A DNA stretch of 64,000 nt from Hymenobacter pini (GCF_020421205.1 NZ_JAIZZH010000001.1:62001-126000); one strand, 5' to 3'; counted from the first letter of the stretch, positions 1-8,524 are shown. Notes: generated by a model from the sequence alone, not told the origin. A program made the numbers and translations.

Positions 1-255
1 AATGCTAAATACCTGCCGGGGCGCCATAAAGGACAAAATGCCCTCATTGAAATCGAATGGCTGCTGCCCGTAGGTGCCTTTCGCATTCCGCATTCTTTTG
101 ACGGAAATGGTGTAAAAATCCAGCAGCAACTGCGTCGACTCCCCGTCGTGCAGGTGCCCAACCGTGCCCACATCCACTACGCTGAGCAGGGGGTGCTGGG
201 GCTTGGGCAGCCCCCGGTAGGCGTGAAACTCGCTGATGGTTTTGAAGTGCCTCAT
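1..255 (-). CDS. AraC-family transcriptional regulator, N-terminal part (cut by window edge)
   Basis: The reverse strand reads from an ATG at 255-253 into the window edge, giving about 85 residues that begin MRHFKTISEFHAYRGLPKP. This opening, with a later GQQPFDFNEG...FMAPRQVFSI stretch, matches the cupin-like sensor end of AraC/XylS regulators common in Bacteroidota. The DNA-binding HTH half would lie outside the window. The start codon overlaps the stop of the upstream oxidoreductase gene (ATGA), so the two are probably translationally coupled, and the regulator may respond to the enzyme's substrate. Family assignment is from the N-terminal half only. Confidence 0.72.
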   Translation of the reverse strand, partial: MRHFKTISEFHAYRGLPKPQHPLLSVVDVGTVGHLHDGESTQLLLDFYTISVKRMRNAKGTYGQQPFDFNEGILSFMAPRQVFSI

Positions 256-1226
256 GCCGACTCGGCTTCTTGCTGGATTTTCAGTATCAACTTGCCGCGC
301 ACGTGCCGGGTTTCGCTTTCCCGGTGGGCCTCGGCTGCTTGCTCCAGCGGATACACCTGGCTAACGACCACCTTCACTTTACCGGCGTCAATCAGCTGGG
401 CCATTTCAGCTAGCCACTCTTGCCGGGGCTGGTTGTTCGATAACCGGCCGGTGGCGCGCTTGGCGGCCAGGGCGGCCAGTACTTCCTCGCTGAACGGAAA
501 GTCCACGTTCACGCTGACGAAGATGCCCCCGTTCTGCAAGGCGGCCACTGTGCGCAGACGCTCTGCATTGTCGCGCAGCGGCGAGGCTTCCAGCACCAGG
601 TCCACGCCCTGAGTCAAGTCCGTTACCGGCTGACTGCGGTAGTCCAGCACCTCATCGGCGCCCAGCTGCCGAAGGTAGTCCAGGTTGGCGGCCGAGGCGG
701 TACCGATGACGTAGGCGCCTTTCGCTTTGGCAAACTGCACCGCCAGGCTGCCCACGCCGCCCGCAGCACCCTGAATCAGGATGCGTTGCCCGGCTTGTAG
801 CTTACCATCGGCGAAGAGGGCCGTCCAGGCCGTGAGGCCGGCCAGCGGCACCCCGGCCGCTTCGATGAAACTGATGCTCCGGGGCTTGTGCGCGAACTGG
901 CTGGCCTTGGCCGCGCAGTATTCCGCGTAGCTGCCGGCGCCGGGAAAATCAGGCTCCCCGTACACGGCGTCGCCTACTTGAAACTCAGTCACCGCGCTAC
1001 CCACTTCTTCCACAACGCCGGCCGCGTCCCAGCCCAGGGGCATAGGCAATTTCAGGTGGGGGCGCAGCACGTCGTTGCCACCTTCTCGCACTACCCAGTC
1101 GGCCGGGTTAACGCCGCTGGCATACACCTTGATTAAGATTTCGTCCGCTGCCGGCACGGGCCGCGCCACATCATCTAGGTGGAGCACTTCCGGGCCGCCA
1201 AACGCATGGATTCTTACTGCTTTCAT
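252..1226 (-). CDS. NADP-dependent quinone oxidoreductase-like MDR protein
   Basis: A 324-residue zinc-independent medium-chain dehydrogenase/reductase of the quinone oxidoreductase type. An N-terminal GroES-like domain (MKAVRIHAFGGPEVL, then GVNPADWVVREG) is followed by a Rossmann domain with the nucleotide-binding loop GAAGGVGSLAVQFAKAKGA near residue 150. No structural-zinc cysteine cluster is visible, as expected for this subgroup. The reading frame is open further upstream, but the ATG at 1226 gives the normal family start. It would reduce quinones or activated alkenes with NADPH in the cytoplasm. It overlaps the AraC regulator by four bases (ATGA). Confidence 0.88.
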   Translation of the reverse strand: MKAVRIHAFGGPEVLHLDDVARPVPAADEILIKVYASGVNPADWVVREGGNDVLRPHLKLPMPLGWDAAGVVEEVGSAVTEFQVGDAVYGEPDFPGAGSYAEYCAAKASQFAHKPRSISFIEAAGVPLAGLTAWTALFADGKLQAGQRILIQGAAGGVGSLAVQFAKAKGAYVIGTASAANLDYLRQLGADEVLDYRSQPVTDLTQGVDLVLEASPLRDNAERLRTVAALQNGGIFVSVNVDFPFSEEVLAALAAKRATGRLSNNQPRQEWLAEMAQLIDAGKVKVVVSQVYPLEQAAEAHRESETRHVRGKLILKIQQEAESA

Positions 1227-1369
1227 AACAGGCTCTTTCGGTTGGTTGACGCTAGCAAAGGTCTGTACCATCCGAAACGCCGATTTAGTCAAAAGGCCCT
1301 TTGTATTAGCCAAAAGGGTAGGCGGGAGTCTGGTAGTAAGCAGTGTACCAGGTAAGCGGGGCAACACAA

Positions 1370-1633
1370 TCAGGCCAGCACAATGCGCTTAGGCGCCACT
1401 TCTACCGCATAATCGTCTATCACCTCCCGCAGAATCTGCATGTCGCGGGGGCAGTGCTCAGCAAATTCCTGCCAGTTGATCAACGTCAACACGGGTGGCA
1501 TTTCCACAATGGCTACTATAGAGTCCCAGAAAGCATCCCAATTAGCTCCATACCAATCTTCGAAGCCGAACTTCTCCTTAAACAGTTGGTGAATGGCGGC
1601 TTTGCTGGTGATGCCGGTGAGGTCGAGGGTCAT
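1370..1633 (-). CDS. Barstar family protein (RNase inhibitor-like)
   Basis: An 87-residue acidic protein with the barstar signature YGANWDAFWD around residues 28-37 and the usual hydrophobic C-terminal strand. Barstar folds bind and block barnase-type ribonucleases by occluding the active site. The size equals classical barstar (about 90 residues). No barnase-like RNase is encoded next to it: upstream is the transposase palindrome and downstream the oxidoreductase. It may therefore be an orphan immunity protein against RNase toxins of competitors, or regulate an unlinked RNase. Family call is solid, role is inference. Confidence 0.85.
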   Translation of the reverse strand: MTLDLTGITSKAAIHQLFKEKFGFEDWYGANWDAFWDSIVAIVEMPPVLTLINWQEFAEHCPRDMQILREVIDDYAVEVAPKRIVLA

Positions 1634-1642
1634 GGGTTAAAT

Positions 1643-1723
1643 GTAGCGCGAACTTTGTAGTTCGCGTCCCCGCGCCGTTTCAACGATTAGCTTCCGGGAC
1701 GCGAGCTACAAAGTTCGCGCTAC
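1643..1723. repeat. Left REP palindrome of the RAYT element
   Basis: Two 28-nt arms (1643-1670 and 1696-1723) are reverse complements with one mismatch, around a 25-nt loop. Arms begin GTAGCGCGAACTTTG. The same 81-nt unit lies inverted at 2381-2461 on the other side of the transposase gene. The right arm ends just before the first possible ATG of the transposase reading frame. Confidence 0.9.
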
Positions 1724-1760
1724 AATGCGCCACTATGCTGATATCCTGCTTTCTTGCTGG

Positions 1761-2360
1761 ATGGGCAACCTTCTGTACTACGAGCGAAATCTGCCACACC
1801 GCTTACCTCCTGGCTCTGCTATATTCCTGACGTTTCGTCTAGCTGATTCTCTTCCCCAAGCTGTATTAGCTCGTCTGCGGGTGCAGTCCAGAAGTATAGA
1901 GATTGATAGTACTGAGCTTACCTACGCCCAACAACGCCGCTATTTTGGCTACTTCGACCAGTTGCTGGATGGGTCTGCCTATGGCCCTACATGGCTCCGC
2001 GAACCGGCTATAGCCAGCTTGTTAGCAGCTTCACTACACCATTTCCACGGAAAGGCATACGAATTGATTTGCTACTGCATCATGCCGAATCATGTGCATA
2101 CAGTTGTTTCTCTCCCGGAAAATTCCCCGCAATTAGCCGAAACACTGCAACGCATTAAAGGCTATACAGCTTTGCAAGCCAACAAACTATTGGGAAGAAC
2201 CGGACAGTTCTGGCAGCGCGAAACCTACGACCACATTGTGCGCAACGGAGAGGAGATGCAACGCATACTTACGTACGTGGTGAACAACCCGGTAAAAGCA
2301 GGTCTTGTCGAAAGCTGGGAACAGTGGCCCTATACATACTGGTCCGAGGCAATGCAATAG
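1761..2360 (+). CDS. REP-associated tyrosine transposase (RAYT, IS200-like Y1 family)
   Basis: A 199-residue Y1/HUH transposase. The HUH-type motif is in CIMPNHVHTVV and the likely catalytic tyrosine in RIKGYTALQAN, followed by the RAYT-typical tail (GQFWQRETYDH, NNPVKAGLV, WPYTYW). RAYTs are domesticated single-copy transposases that nick REP hairpins on single strands and are thought to spread them. The ATG at 1761 gives the conserved start MGNLLYYERNLPHRL; an in-frame ATG at 1725 abuts the left palindrome and would add 12 residues. The flanking palindromes 1643-1723 and 2381-2461 are inverted copies of each other, so gene and repeats form a complete REPtron-like unit. Confidence 0.88.
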   Translation: MGNLLYYERNLPHRLPPGSAIFLTFRLADSLPQAVLARLRVQSRSIEIDSTELTYAQQRRYFGYFDQLLDGSAYGPTWLREPAIASLLAASLHHFHGKAYELICYCIMPNHVHTVVSLPENSPQLAETLQRIKGYTALQANKLLGRTGQFWQRETYDHIVRNGEEMQRILTYVVNNPVKAGLVESWEQWPYTYWSEAMQ

Positions 2361-2380
2361 CAAATCCATGAGTAGCGCAA

Positions 2381-2461
2381 GTAGCGAGAACTTTGTAGTT
2401 CGCGTCCCGGAAGCTAATCGTTGAAACGGCGCGGGGACGCGAACTACAAAGTTCGCGCTAC
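2381..2461. repeat. Right REP palindrome of the RAYT element
   Basis: Arms 2381-2408 and 2434-2461 flank a 25-nt loop (2409-2433). The loop is the exact reverse complement of the left unit's loop, and the whole unit differs from the inverted left copy at only two positions. It lies between the transposase stop and the end of the convergent ABC transporter gene, where it could also act as a bidirectional terminator. Confidence 0.9.
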
Positions 2462-2468
2462 AATGCTA

Positions 2469-4280
2469 CTACGCCGCCGTATCTTCCACCTCGTCCCCGT
2501 CATCCACCAACACCCGCGCCAGCTTCTCTATGTTGAGGCTGCGGGCCGAGGCGTCGAATATTTCGCGGTAGGTGCCGCGCAGGTCGTAGAGCTGCTCGTG
2601 GGTGCCACTTTCTACCATGCGGCCCTGCTTCATCACGTAAATGATGTCGGAATCCACAATCTGGGCCAGGGAGTGGGAGATAATAACCACGGTGCGGCCC
2701 TTTTTGATGGCGTCAAGGGAGTTTTTGATTTGCTCGGTGGCAATGGCGTCGAGGGAGGCGGTGGGCTCGTCGAGGAAGATGATGGGCGGGTTCTTGAGGA
2801 ACAGTCGGGCAATGGCAATGCGCTGCTGCTGCCCGCCCGAGAGCTGCTGCGCGTCGCTCTGATAGCCCTTGGGCAGGTCCATAATCTGCTCGTGCAAATA
2901 GGCCTGCTTGGCTGCGTGCTGAATCTGTTCCAGCGTGGCGTCCATCAGGCCGTAGCGGATGTTTTCCTCGATGGTGCCCTTGAAAATGTGGTTCTTCTGC
3001 AGCACCAGCCCGATTTGTTGGCGCAGGGCGTGGGTGTCGTAGTCGGCCAGCGGCTTGCCATCGAGCAGCATCTTGCCGCGTTGGGGCTCGTAGAACTTGC
3101 AGAGCAGGTTAATAATGGTGCTTTTGCCGGCCCCGCTCAGGCCCACCAGGGCGGTGGTTTTACCCGCTTCAATGGTCAGGCATACGTCGTGCAGGGCCTG
3201 GGTGCCGCTGGGGTAGGTGAAGTCCACGTTGCAGATATCGAAGGTGCCCTGCAGGTGCTCGGGTTTTAGCGTACCGCTCGGCTCCCGGGCATCCTTGGCG
3301 TCGAGGATGTCGAAGAAGCCCTCGGAGTAAGTGAGGGCGTCGTTCATCTCATCGTAGATGCGGTGCAGCTGCCGGATCGGGGCCGATACGTTGTTGAACA
3401 ACAGGATGTGGAACATGATGGCCCCGATGCTGATCTGCCGGTCGAGGACTAAGTAGGCCGTCAGGATGATGATGAGCACCACCCCGATCTGCTCGGTAAA
3501 GGTTTTGAGGCCGTCGTAAAGGAAGTTGGTCTTGCGCGTTTCGAGCTGGGCCTGCTGCAGGGCGTCCTGCTGCTGGTTTTGCTTCTCTTCCTCGTAGTCC
3601 TCGCGCACGAAGCTCTTGATGACCACGGCCGAGTCGATGAGGTTAACGAGGCCCTGGCTGCGGGCTTCGCGCAGGCCCCGTAGGGCCCGGCGGGTGCCGT
3701 TGAGCTTATCAGCCTGCCGGTAGCTCAGCCAGAAGTAAACGGGCAGCACCGCCACAGCCACCAGCCCCACGTACACGTTGGCCGTGAACATGACCACCAG
3801 CGCCACGATGGAGTTGGCGAACAGGGGCAGAATGTCAATAAAGAAGTTCTGCACCAGCTTCATCAGGCTTTCCACGCCCCGGTCGATGCGCGTTTGGAGC
3901 TTGCCGGTTTGGTTGCCGGTGTCGGCATAGAAGCCGAGCTGATAGTTGACCACCCGGTGCACCGCGTCGTGCATGAGCGTGCTCGACACGTTGATGCGGA
4001 TTTTCTCGCCGTAGAATTTCTGCCCAAACTGGATGAAGGTGTTGATGATTTCCTTGCCCAGCAGCAGTCCGCTCACTAGCAGCAGCATCGGCATGCCCTG
4101 GGCCAGCGTGGCGTTGCGGTTCAGCAAAGCCTGCACCGTATCCACGGTGTAGCGCAGCACAAACGGGTTCACCTGGGCGGCCAACGAGCCCACCAGCGTA
4201 AGCAGCAACGTGGCAATAATGAGCCCGCGGTAGGGCCGCACGTACGGAAATAGGCGCTGAATAATCTCCCAGAGGCTCAT
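2469..4280 (-). CDS. ABC transporter, fused permease and ATPase (MsbA/LmrA-like exporter half)
   Basis: A 603-residue type IV ABC exporter half-transporter. Residues about 1-310 carry six membrane segments (first: LIIATLLLTLVGS). The C-terminal nucleotide-binding domain has Walker A GLSGAGKST, signature LSGGQQQR, Walker B IIFLDEP and a switch histidine in VVIISHS. It would act as a homodimer in the inner membrane, exporting a lipid, peptide or drug; the substrate cannot be told from sequence. Length and domain order are standard. No partner half-transporter or periplasmic adaptor is adjacent. The gene converges with the RAYT unit. Confidence 0.92.
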   Translation of the reverse strand: MSLWEIIQRLFPYVRPYRGLIIATLLLTLVGSLAAQVNPFVLRYTVDTVQALLNRNATLAQGMPMLLLVSGLLLGKEIINTFIQFGQKFYGEKIRINVSSTLMHDAVHRVVNYQLGFYADTGNQTGKLQTRIDRGVESLMKLVQNFFIDILPLFANSIVALVVMFTANVYVGLVAVAVLPVYFWLSYRQADKLNGTRRALRGLREARSQGLVNLIDSAVVIKSFVREDYEEEKQNQQQDALQQAQLETRKTNFLYDGLKTFTEQIGVVLIIILTAYLVLDRQISIGAIMFHILLFNNVSAPIRQLHRIYDEMNDALTYSEGFFDILDAKDAREPSGTLKPEHLQGTFDICNVDFTYPSGTQALHDVCLTIEAGKTTALVGLSGAGKSTIINLLCKFYEPQRGKMLLDGKPLADYDTHALRQQIGLVLQKNHIFKGTIEENIRYGLMDATLEQIQHAAKQAYLHEQIMDLPKGYQSDAQQLSGGQQQRIAIARLFLKNPPIIFLDEPTASLDAIATEQIKNSLDAIKKGRTVVIISHSLAQIVDSDIIYVMKQGRMVESGTHEQLYDLRGTYREIFDASARSLNIEKLARVLVDDGDEVEDTAA

Positions 4281-4359
4281 CGGCTACACGGTAGGTGGTA
4301 GCCGATTTAGACGAGCGGGGCGGGAGTGAGGTTGTTATGAGAGCTGCACAGAAAGCCAA

Positions 4360-5013
4360 CTAGTCACGGAATGGCTTTCCGGATACGAATAAATCAAACT
4401 CAATATCCAGGCCCAGACGAGCAACACGTTGAATGGTATGAGCCGAAAGAAAGGGGCCGCCCAGCATGCCAGTACCATTATGCATGTCCATCGTTACATC
4501 GATGCCGCAGTTGGTACATTGGAGGAGTTGCTGAATCCCCGTAACGTCCTGCTCCAGGAAATCCAGAAGCTTTTCGAGTTTGTGTTCAAATGTATCAGGC
4601 TCTGGATTGGGCGTAAAGTGGAGGGCGCTAAAGGAGTAAAAGCCGTGGCCACATGAGCGGGCCTGCCCCTTGCTCCATTGCGTTGTAGCTGGTAATGCTG
4701 TCAAAGCGGCCATTTCCCGTGCACTCATCGTTTCTGAAGTAGCCCGCAGGCTCACCCGGTGCCAAGACTCAGTATGAATTCCGCAGACCAGACCAGATTT
4801 GGTATTGATATAGATAGCTAAAAAGAATTTCTCATCCTGTATCGGAAGATAGGCGCAACAAATACCCTCTGCATCAGGTGAGGTTACGCGAGCTAGGACA
4901 GGAGTTCCTCCCTCAAATACTACTTGATGTATATCAAGGTATTGCTGTGTAACAGCCATAGTTGGAGCAGCAAGCTCGCTGGTGATGAGGTGCCTGATTT
5001 CCTCACTATTCAT
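4360..5013 (-). CDS. Hypothetical protein, possible DUF4279-like domain
   Basis: A 217-residue protein without signal peptide or membrane segments. The C-terminal half (from about residue 95, TALPATTQWSKGQ... to ...RLGLDIEFDLFVSG) has the layout I associate with DUF4279 domains: a short strand with WxKG, a long amphipathic helix with LEKLLDFLE, and a terminal hydrophobic strand. The N-terminal part (FFLAIYINTKSGLVCG) is a separate beta-rich region. DUF4279 proteins often occur as immunity-like or orphan cytoplasmic proteins. The assignment is by eye and uncertain. It is 40 bp downstream of the RsbQ-like gene on the same strand. Confidence 0.55.
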   Translation of the reverse strand: MNSEEIRHLITSELAAPTMAVTQQYLDIHQVVFEGGTPVLARVTSPDAEGICCAYLPIQDEKFFLAIYINTKSGLVCGIHTESWHRVSLRATSETMSAREMAALTALPATTQWSKGQARSCGHGFYSFSALHFTPNPEPDTFEHKLEKLLDFLEQDVTGIQQLLQCTNCGIDVTMDMHNGTGMLGGPFLSAHTIQRVARLGLDIEFDLFVSGKPFRD

Positions 5014-5053
5014 AATCGGTCATCATATGACAGCGAAGATACCGGCCTCTCTC

Positions 5054-5848
5054 TTACGCAGCCATAAAGGTTTCCAGGGCATCCAGGGTGTCGGAGGGCG
5101 CGCTTACGTGGGGGCAGTGGCCGGCTACGGGCAGCGTGATGAGCGTGGCATCGGGTAAGGACTCGTGCAGGTAGTCGCCTACTTCCAGGGGGGCAATGAT
5201 ATCCTCGGCGCACTGCACCAGTAGGCAGGGCGTGCGGCACTGCGTGAGGTCGGCGCGGTTGTCGCCCAGAAACGTTACACGGGCAAACTGCCGGGCAATG
5301 GTGGGGTCGTTCTGGCAAAAGCTGTGGGCCAGCTCCGCCGTGAGGGAAGGCTGGTCGGGGTTGCCCATAATAAAGGGCGTGATGTAGTCAGCCCAGCCCA
5401 CGAAGTCTTTGTCCATAAAGGCCAGCATTTCCTCCAGGTCTTGGCGCTCAAACCCGCCGTGGTAGCTGCCTTCGTTCAGGTAGCACGGAGAGGGGCACAG
5501 GAGCAGCAACTGCCGGAAGTAATGCGGCTCCTGAATGGCGGCTAGCATCCCAATCATGGCCCCTACAGAATGCCCGATAAGCGTTACCTGTTGCAACTTC
5601 AGTTCCCGGCATATTTCCAGCAAATCAACCGCATACCCTTCCAAAGAGGCATACTTGGCCGGGTCGTAGGCTGTGGTATCCGATAAGCCAGAGCCCACAT
5701 GGTCGTACAGAATCAGGCGAAACTGCTTGGAAAAGGCCGGGGTCAGGTACCGCCAGATGGTTTGGTCGCAGCCGAAGCCATTCACGAACAGCAGCGTGTG
5801 CGTACCCTGGCCCAGTAGCCGAATATTGTTACGTTTTACGATATCCAT
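5054..5848 (-). CDS. Alpha/beta hydrolase, RsbQ-like
   Basis: A 264-residue alpha/beta hydrolase that follows Bacillus subtilis RsbQ closely: NGFGCDQTIWR, LYDHVGSGLSD, nucleophile elbow IGHSVGAMIGMLA (Ser94), CPSPCYLNE, GGFERQDLEEM, then Asp216 in QCAEDIIAP and His243 in AGHCPH. RsbQ supplies the small ligand sensed by the PAS domain of the phosphatase RsbP in the energy-stress pathway; plant KAI2/D14 karrikin and strigolactone receptors are in the same family. No RsbP-like phosphatase is nearby. The frame is open to a GTG at 5875, but the ATG at 5848 matches the RsbQ N-terminus better. Confidence 0.87.
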   Translation of the reverse strand: MDIVKRNNIRLLGQGTHTLLFVNGFGCDQTIWRYLTPAFSKQFRLILYDHVGSGLSDTTAYDPAKYASLEGYAVDLLEICRELKLQQVTLIGHSVGAMIGMLAAIQEPHYFRQLLLLCPSPCYLNEGSYHGGFERQDLEEMLAFMDKDFVGWADYITPFIMGNPDQPSLTAELAHSFCQNDPTIARQFARVTFLGDNRADLTQCRTPCLLVQCAEDIIAPLEVGDYLHESLPDATLITLPVAGHCPHVSAPSDTLDALETFMAA

Positions 5849-5878
5849 AACGCGCTGAGTTATGCTATCAAACACCTA

Positions 5879-5975
5879 GTGCCATTTGTCAGAATAGATA
5901 CGAATATTATTAATAATAGTCAATAATTTATCAAAATAGGATAAATTATTGTTTGCTGCATCTACTAAATGGCAC
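5879..5975. promoter_or_regulatory. Divergent intergenic region with a spaced inverted repeat
   Basis: The RsbQ-like gene and the molybdenum hydroxylase diverge from here. The region is AT-rich (5890-5950) and contains GTGCCATTT at 5879-5887 and its exact reverse complement AAATGGCAC at 5967-5975, with homology continuing a few bases outward. This could be an operator or a looping pair; no regulator is identifiable. Confidence 0.3.
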
Positions 5976-6095
5976 CTTAGTGACGTGGTGTCCCAGGATG
6001 GGATATACGACGGTAGCAATGAGACAGGCAGCTTTTACAGAACAGCGCCGTACACGAAGGCAGGTATTAGGTATCTGCCCTAGCCACTCCGTACT

Positions 6096-8336
6096 ATGCC
6101 TGAAAACCTGCCTACCGTTCCCCCGCCAGTTGCCGCCATTGGTCAACCCATGCGCCGGGTTGATGGCCGCCATAAAGTAACCGGCCAGGCGCGCTACGCC
6201 GCCGAGCATGCGGTGCCGGGCGTGGTGCACGGCGTACTGGTAACCGGCAGCATTGCCCGAGGCCGCATCAGGGCGCTGGACACTGCGGCGGCCGAAAAAG
6301 CTCCCGGCGTACTGGCCATACTCACGCACCGCAACTCGCCCGGCGTACCGGCTTACCAGGATGCCCAGGCCAACAACAACCCCCGGCTGGAAGGCCAGGA
6401 GCTGCGCGTGTTCCACGACGACCAGATTCACATCAGCAACCAACCCGTGGCCCTGGCCCTGGCTGATACCCTGGAACACGCCCAGCATGCCGCCGCGCTG
6501 GTACGGGTGCAGTACGAGGTGCTGAAGCCCGAAACCGAGCTGGCCGCCCACCGCAGCCGGGGCATCAAGCCGAAAAAAGCCGATGACTACCTGCGGGGCC
6601 AGCCCAACGCCTACCAGAACGCGCCGGTACACATCGAGCAGGAGTACCGCACACCCGTGCAGGTGCACAACCCCATGGAGCCCCACGCTGCCATTGCCCA
6701 CTGGCTGAGCCCGCAGCAACTCACGGTGTACAACAAAACCCAGGCCCCGGCCCTGGCCAAGCAGGATTTGATGCGCATGTTTAAGCTGCCCGAGGGCGGA
6801 GTGCAGGTGCATTCCACATTCGTGGGTGGGGCATTTGGCGGGGCTTCGCGCATCTGGCCCCAGGAGGTAGCCGCTATTTTGGGGGCGAAGCTGGTGGGCC
6901 GACCGGTGAAAGTGGCTCTGCAGCGCCAGCAGATGTTTAACCTTGTGGGCTACCGGCCCTGCTCCATCCAGAAAATTGGGCTGGGGGCTACGGCTGATGG
7001 GCAGCTAGTGGGCGTGACGCACGAGGCTTACGGGCAAACCTCGCGCTACGAGGAATTCACGGAGCGCATCGTGGACCCTACCAAATCGGCCTACCGCACG
7101 CCCAACCTCAACACCCGCTACCAACTAGTGCCCCTGGACCTAAGCACTCCCGCCTGGACGCGCGGCCCCGGTGAAGCCAGCGGCTCATTTGCCATGGAAT
7201 CGGCTATGGATGAGCTGGCCTATGCCCTGAACATGGACCCGCTGGTCCTGCGGCTGAAAAACTTTGCCAACGTAGACCCCGTGGACGACAAGCCCTGGTC
7301 GAGTAACCAGCTGCGCCGCTGCTACGAGCAGGGCGCCGAGCGGTTTGGGTGGAGCAAACGGCCCCCGCAACCCCGCGCCACCCGCGACGGACAGTGGCTG
7401 ATAGGGTGGGGCATGAGTATGGGCATTTATAAAGCCGAGCGCACTAAAGCCAGCGCCCGGGCCCAACTCTTCGCCGATGGCCACCTGCTGGTACAAAGCG
7501 CCACCGCCGACGTAGGCCCCGGCACCGCCACCATCATGAGCCAGATTGCCGCCGACGCCAGCGGGGTACCCGTGGAAAATATCCTTTTTGAGCTGGGTGA
7601 TTCGAGCCTGCCACCCGCGCCGGGGCAGTTTGGTTCCCACACGGCCGCCTCGGTAGGCTCGGCGGTGCACGCCGTGTGTATTGCACTGCGCCAGCAGTTG
7701 CAGGAGTTGGCCGTGCGCGCCCCGGAATGGGCCAGGCGCAAGCTGAAACCGGAAGAGGTAGTGCTGGAAAACGGCATGGTTCGCCAAGCCCGCCATCCAA
7801 AAGAGCAACTTTCGTACACTGAACTGCTGCGCCAACACAACCTCATGGGCCTCGTCCTGACCCGGGAAGCCGACAAAGGGCCCGAGCAGGAGCAGTACTC
7901 GGGCAAGTCGTTTTGCGCCAATTTTGTGGAAGTGCGGGTGCATGAGCCTACCGGGGAGGTGCGCGTGAGCCGGGTGGTATCGGCGCTGGATGTGGGGCGG
8001 GTGCTCAACCCCACAACGGCCCGCTCCCAGGTGTACGGCTCCGTAACCTGGGGTATTGGCATGGCCCTGATGGAAGAAGCCCGCATGGACCACCGTTTCG
8101 GCCGCTACCTCAACAACCAGCTGGCCGAATACCACCTGCCCGTAAACGCCGATGTGCCCGACATCGACGTGATTTTCATGGATGAACCCGACCAGCACCT
8201 CGACCCTATGGGCGCCAAAGGCATGGGCGAAATTGGCCTGATTGGCTTTACCGCGGCCGTGGCCAATGCCGTGTACCACGCCACAGGCAAGCGCATCCGG
8301 GAGCTACCCATCACGCCGGATAAGCTGGTGGGGTAG
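6096..8336 (+). CDS. Xanthine dehydrogenase/aldehyde oxidase family, molybdopterin-binding large subunit
   Basis: A 746-residue molybdenum hydroxylase subunit. Aldehyde oxidase/xanthine dehydrogenase a/b hammerhead domain at about residues 15-130 (RVDGRHKVTGQARY), then molybdopterin-binding domains with HNPMEPHA, VGGAFGGASR, RGPGEASGSFAMESAMDELA and the C-terminal GAKGMGEIGLIGF, whose Glu is the expected catalytic base. Length is normal for XdhC/CoxL-type subunits. Such enzymes hydroxylate purines, aldehydes or N-heterocycles and need [2Fe-2S] and FAD partners. Neither partner is adjacent: upstream is the divergent hydrolase, downstream a peptidase. No Tat signal is seen. Substrate unknown. 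Confidence 0.9.
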   Translation: MPENLPTVPPPVAAIGQPMRRVDGRHKVTGQARYAAEHAVPGVVHGVLVTGSIARGRIRALDTAAAEKAPGVLAILTHRNSPGVPAYQDAQANNNPRLEGQELRVFHDDQIHISNQPVALALADTLEHAQHAAALVRVQYEVLKPETELAAHRSRGIKPKKADDYLRGQPNAYQNAPVHIEQEYRTPVQVHNPMEPHAAIAHWLSPQQLTVYNKTQAPALAKQDLMRMFKLPEGGVQVHSTFVGGAFGGASRIWPQEVAAILGAKLVGRPVKVALQRQQMFNLVGYRPCSIQKIGLGATADGQLVGVTHEAYGQTSRYEEFTERIVDPTKSAYRTPNLNTRYQLVPLDLSTPAWTRGPGEASGSFAMESAMDELAYALNMDPLVLRLKNFANVDPVDDKPWSSNQLRRCYEQGAERFGWSKRPPQPRATRDGQWLIGWGMSMGIYKAERTKASARAQLFADGHLLVQSATADVGPGTATIMSQIAADASGVPVENILFELGDSSLPPAPGQFGSHTAASVGSAVHAVCIALRQQLQELAVRAPEWARRKLKPEEVVLENGMVRQARHPKEQLSYTELLRQHNLMGLVLTREADKGPEQEQYSGKSFCANFVEVRVHEPTGEVRVSRVVSALDVGRVLNPTTARSQVYGSVTWGIGMALMEEARMDHRFGRYLNNQLAEYHLPVNADVPDIDVIFMDEPDQHLDPMGAKGMGEIGLIGFTAAVANAVYHATGKRIRELPITPDKLVG

Positions 8337-8365
8337 GAGGTGAAGTGGAGCGGTAACAGGTTCCC

Positions 8366-8403
8366 AGAACGTCATTCCGAGCGGAGTCGAGGAATGACGT
8401 TCT
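8366..8403. repeat. Short REP-like palindrome downstream of the molybdenum hydroxylase
   Basis: Thirteen-base perfect arms (8366-8378 and 8391-8403, AGAACGTCATTCC and complement) enclose a 12-nt loop containing GAGCGGAGTCGA. The GTCATTCC-GAGCGGAGT pattern is related to, but not identical with, the palindromes at 14484-14582 and 54750-54843. Confidence 0.7.
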
Positions 8404-8524
8404 GTTTGATGTACTATATGCTTGGAATGGCGGGCAGGAATAGAAGCAGGTGTTTGCCACGCAACGTCACGCGGTTTTTTGGTTCTTTGGCGGTAGAAAC
8501 TCCACTCTACAACCAACTTCCCGA

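Noticed and set aside
4360..5848. Toxin-immunity pair of DUF4279-like protein and hydrolase
   Set aside because: The hydrolase is RsbQ-like, not a toxin, and the 40-bp spacing alone is no evidence of a functional pair.
5953..6180. Plus-strand frame before the molybdenum hydroxylase
   Set aside because: Overlaps the start of the real gene in another frame and has no domain features.
7185..8279. Long minus-strand reading frame of 364 codons
   Set aside because: It lies wholly inside the molybdenum hydroxylase gene on the other strand, has no domain likeness and is typical of shadow frames in GC-rich DNA.
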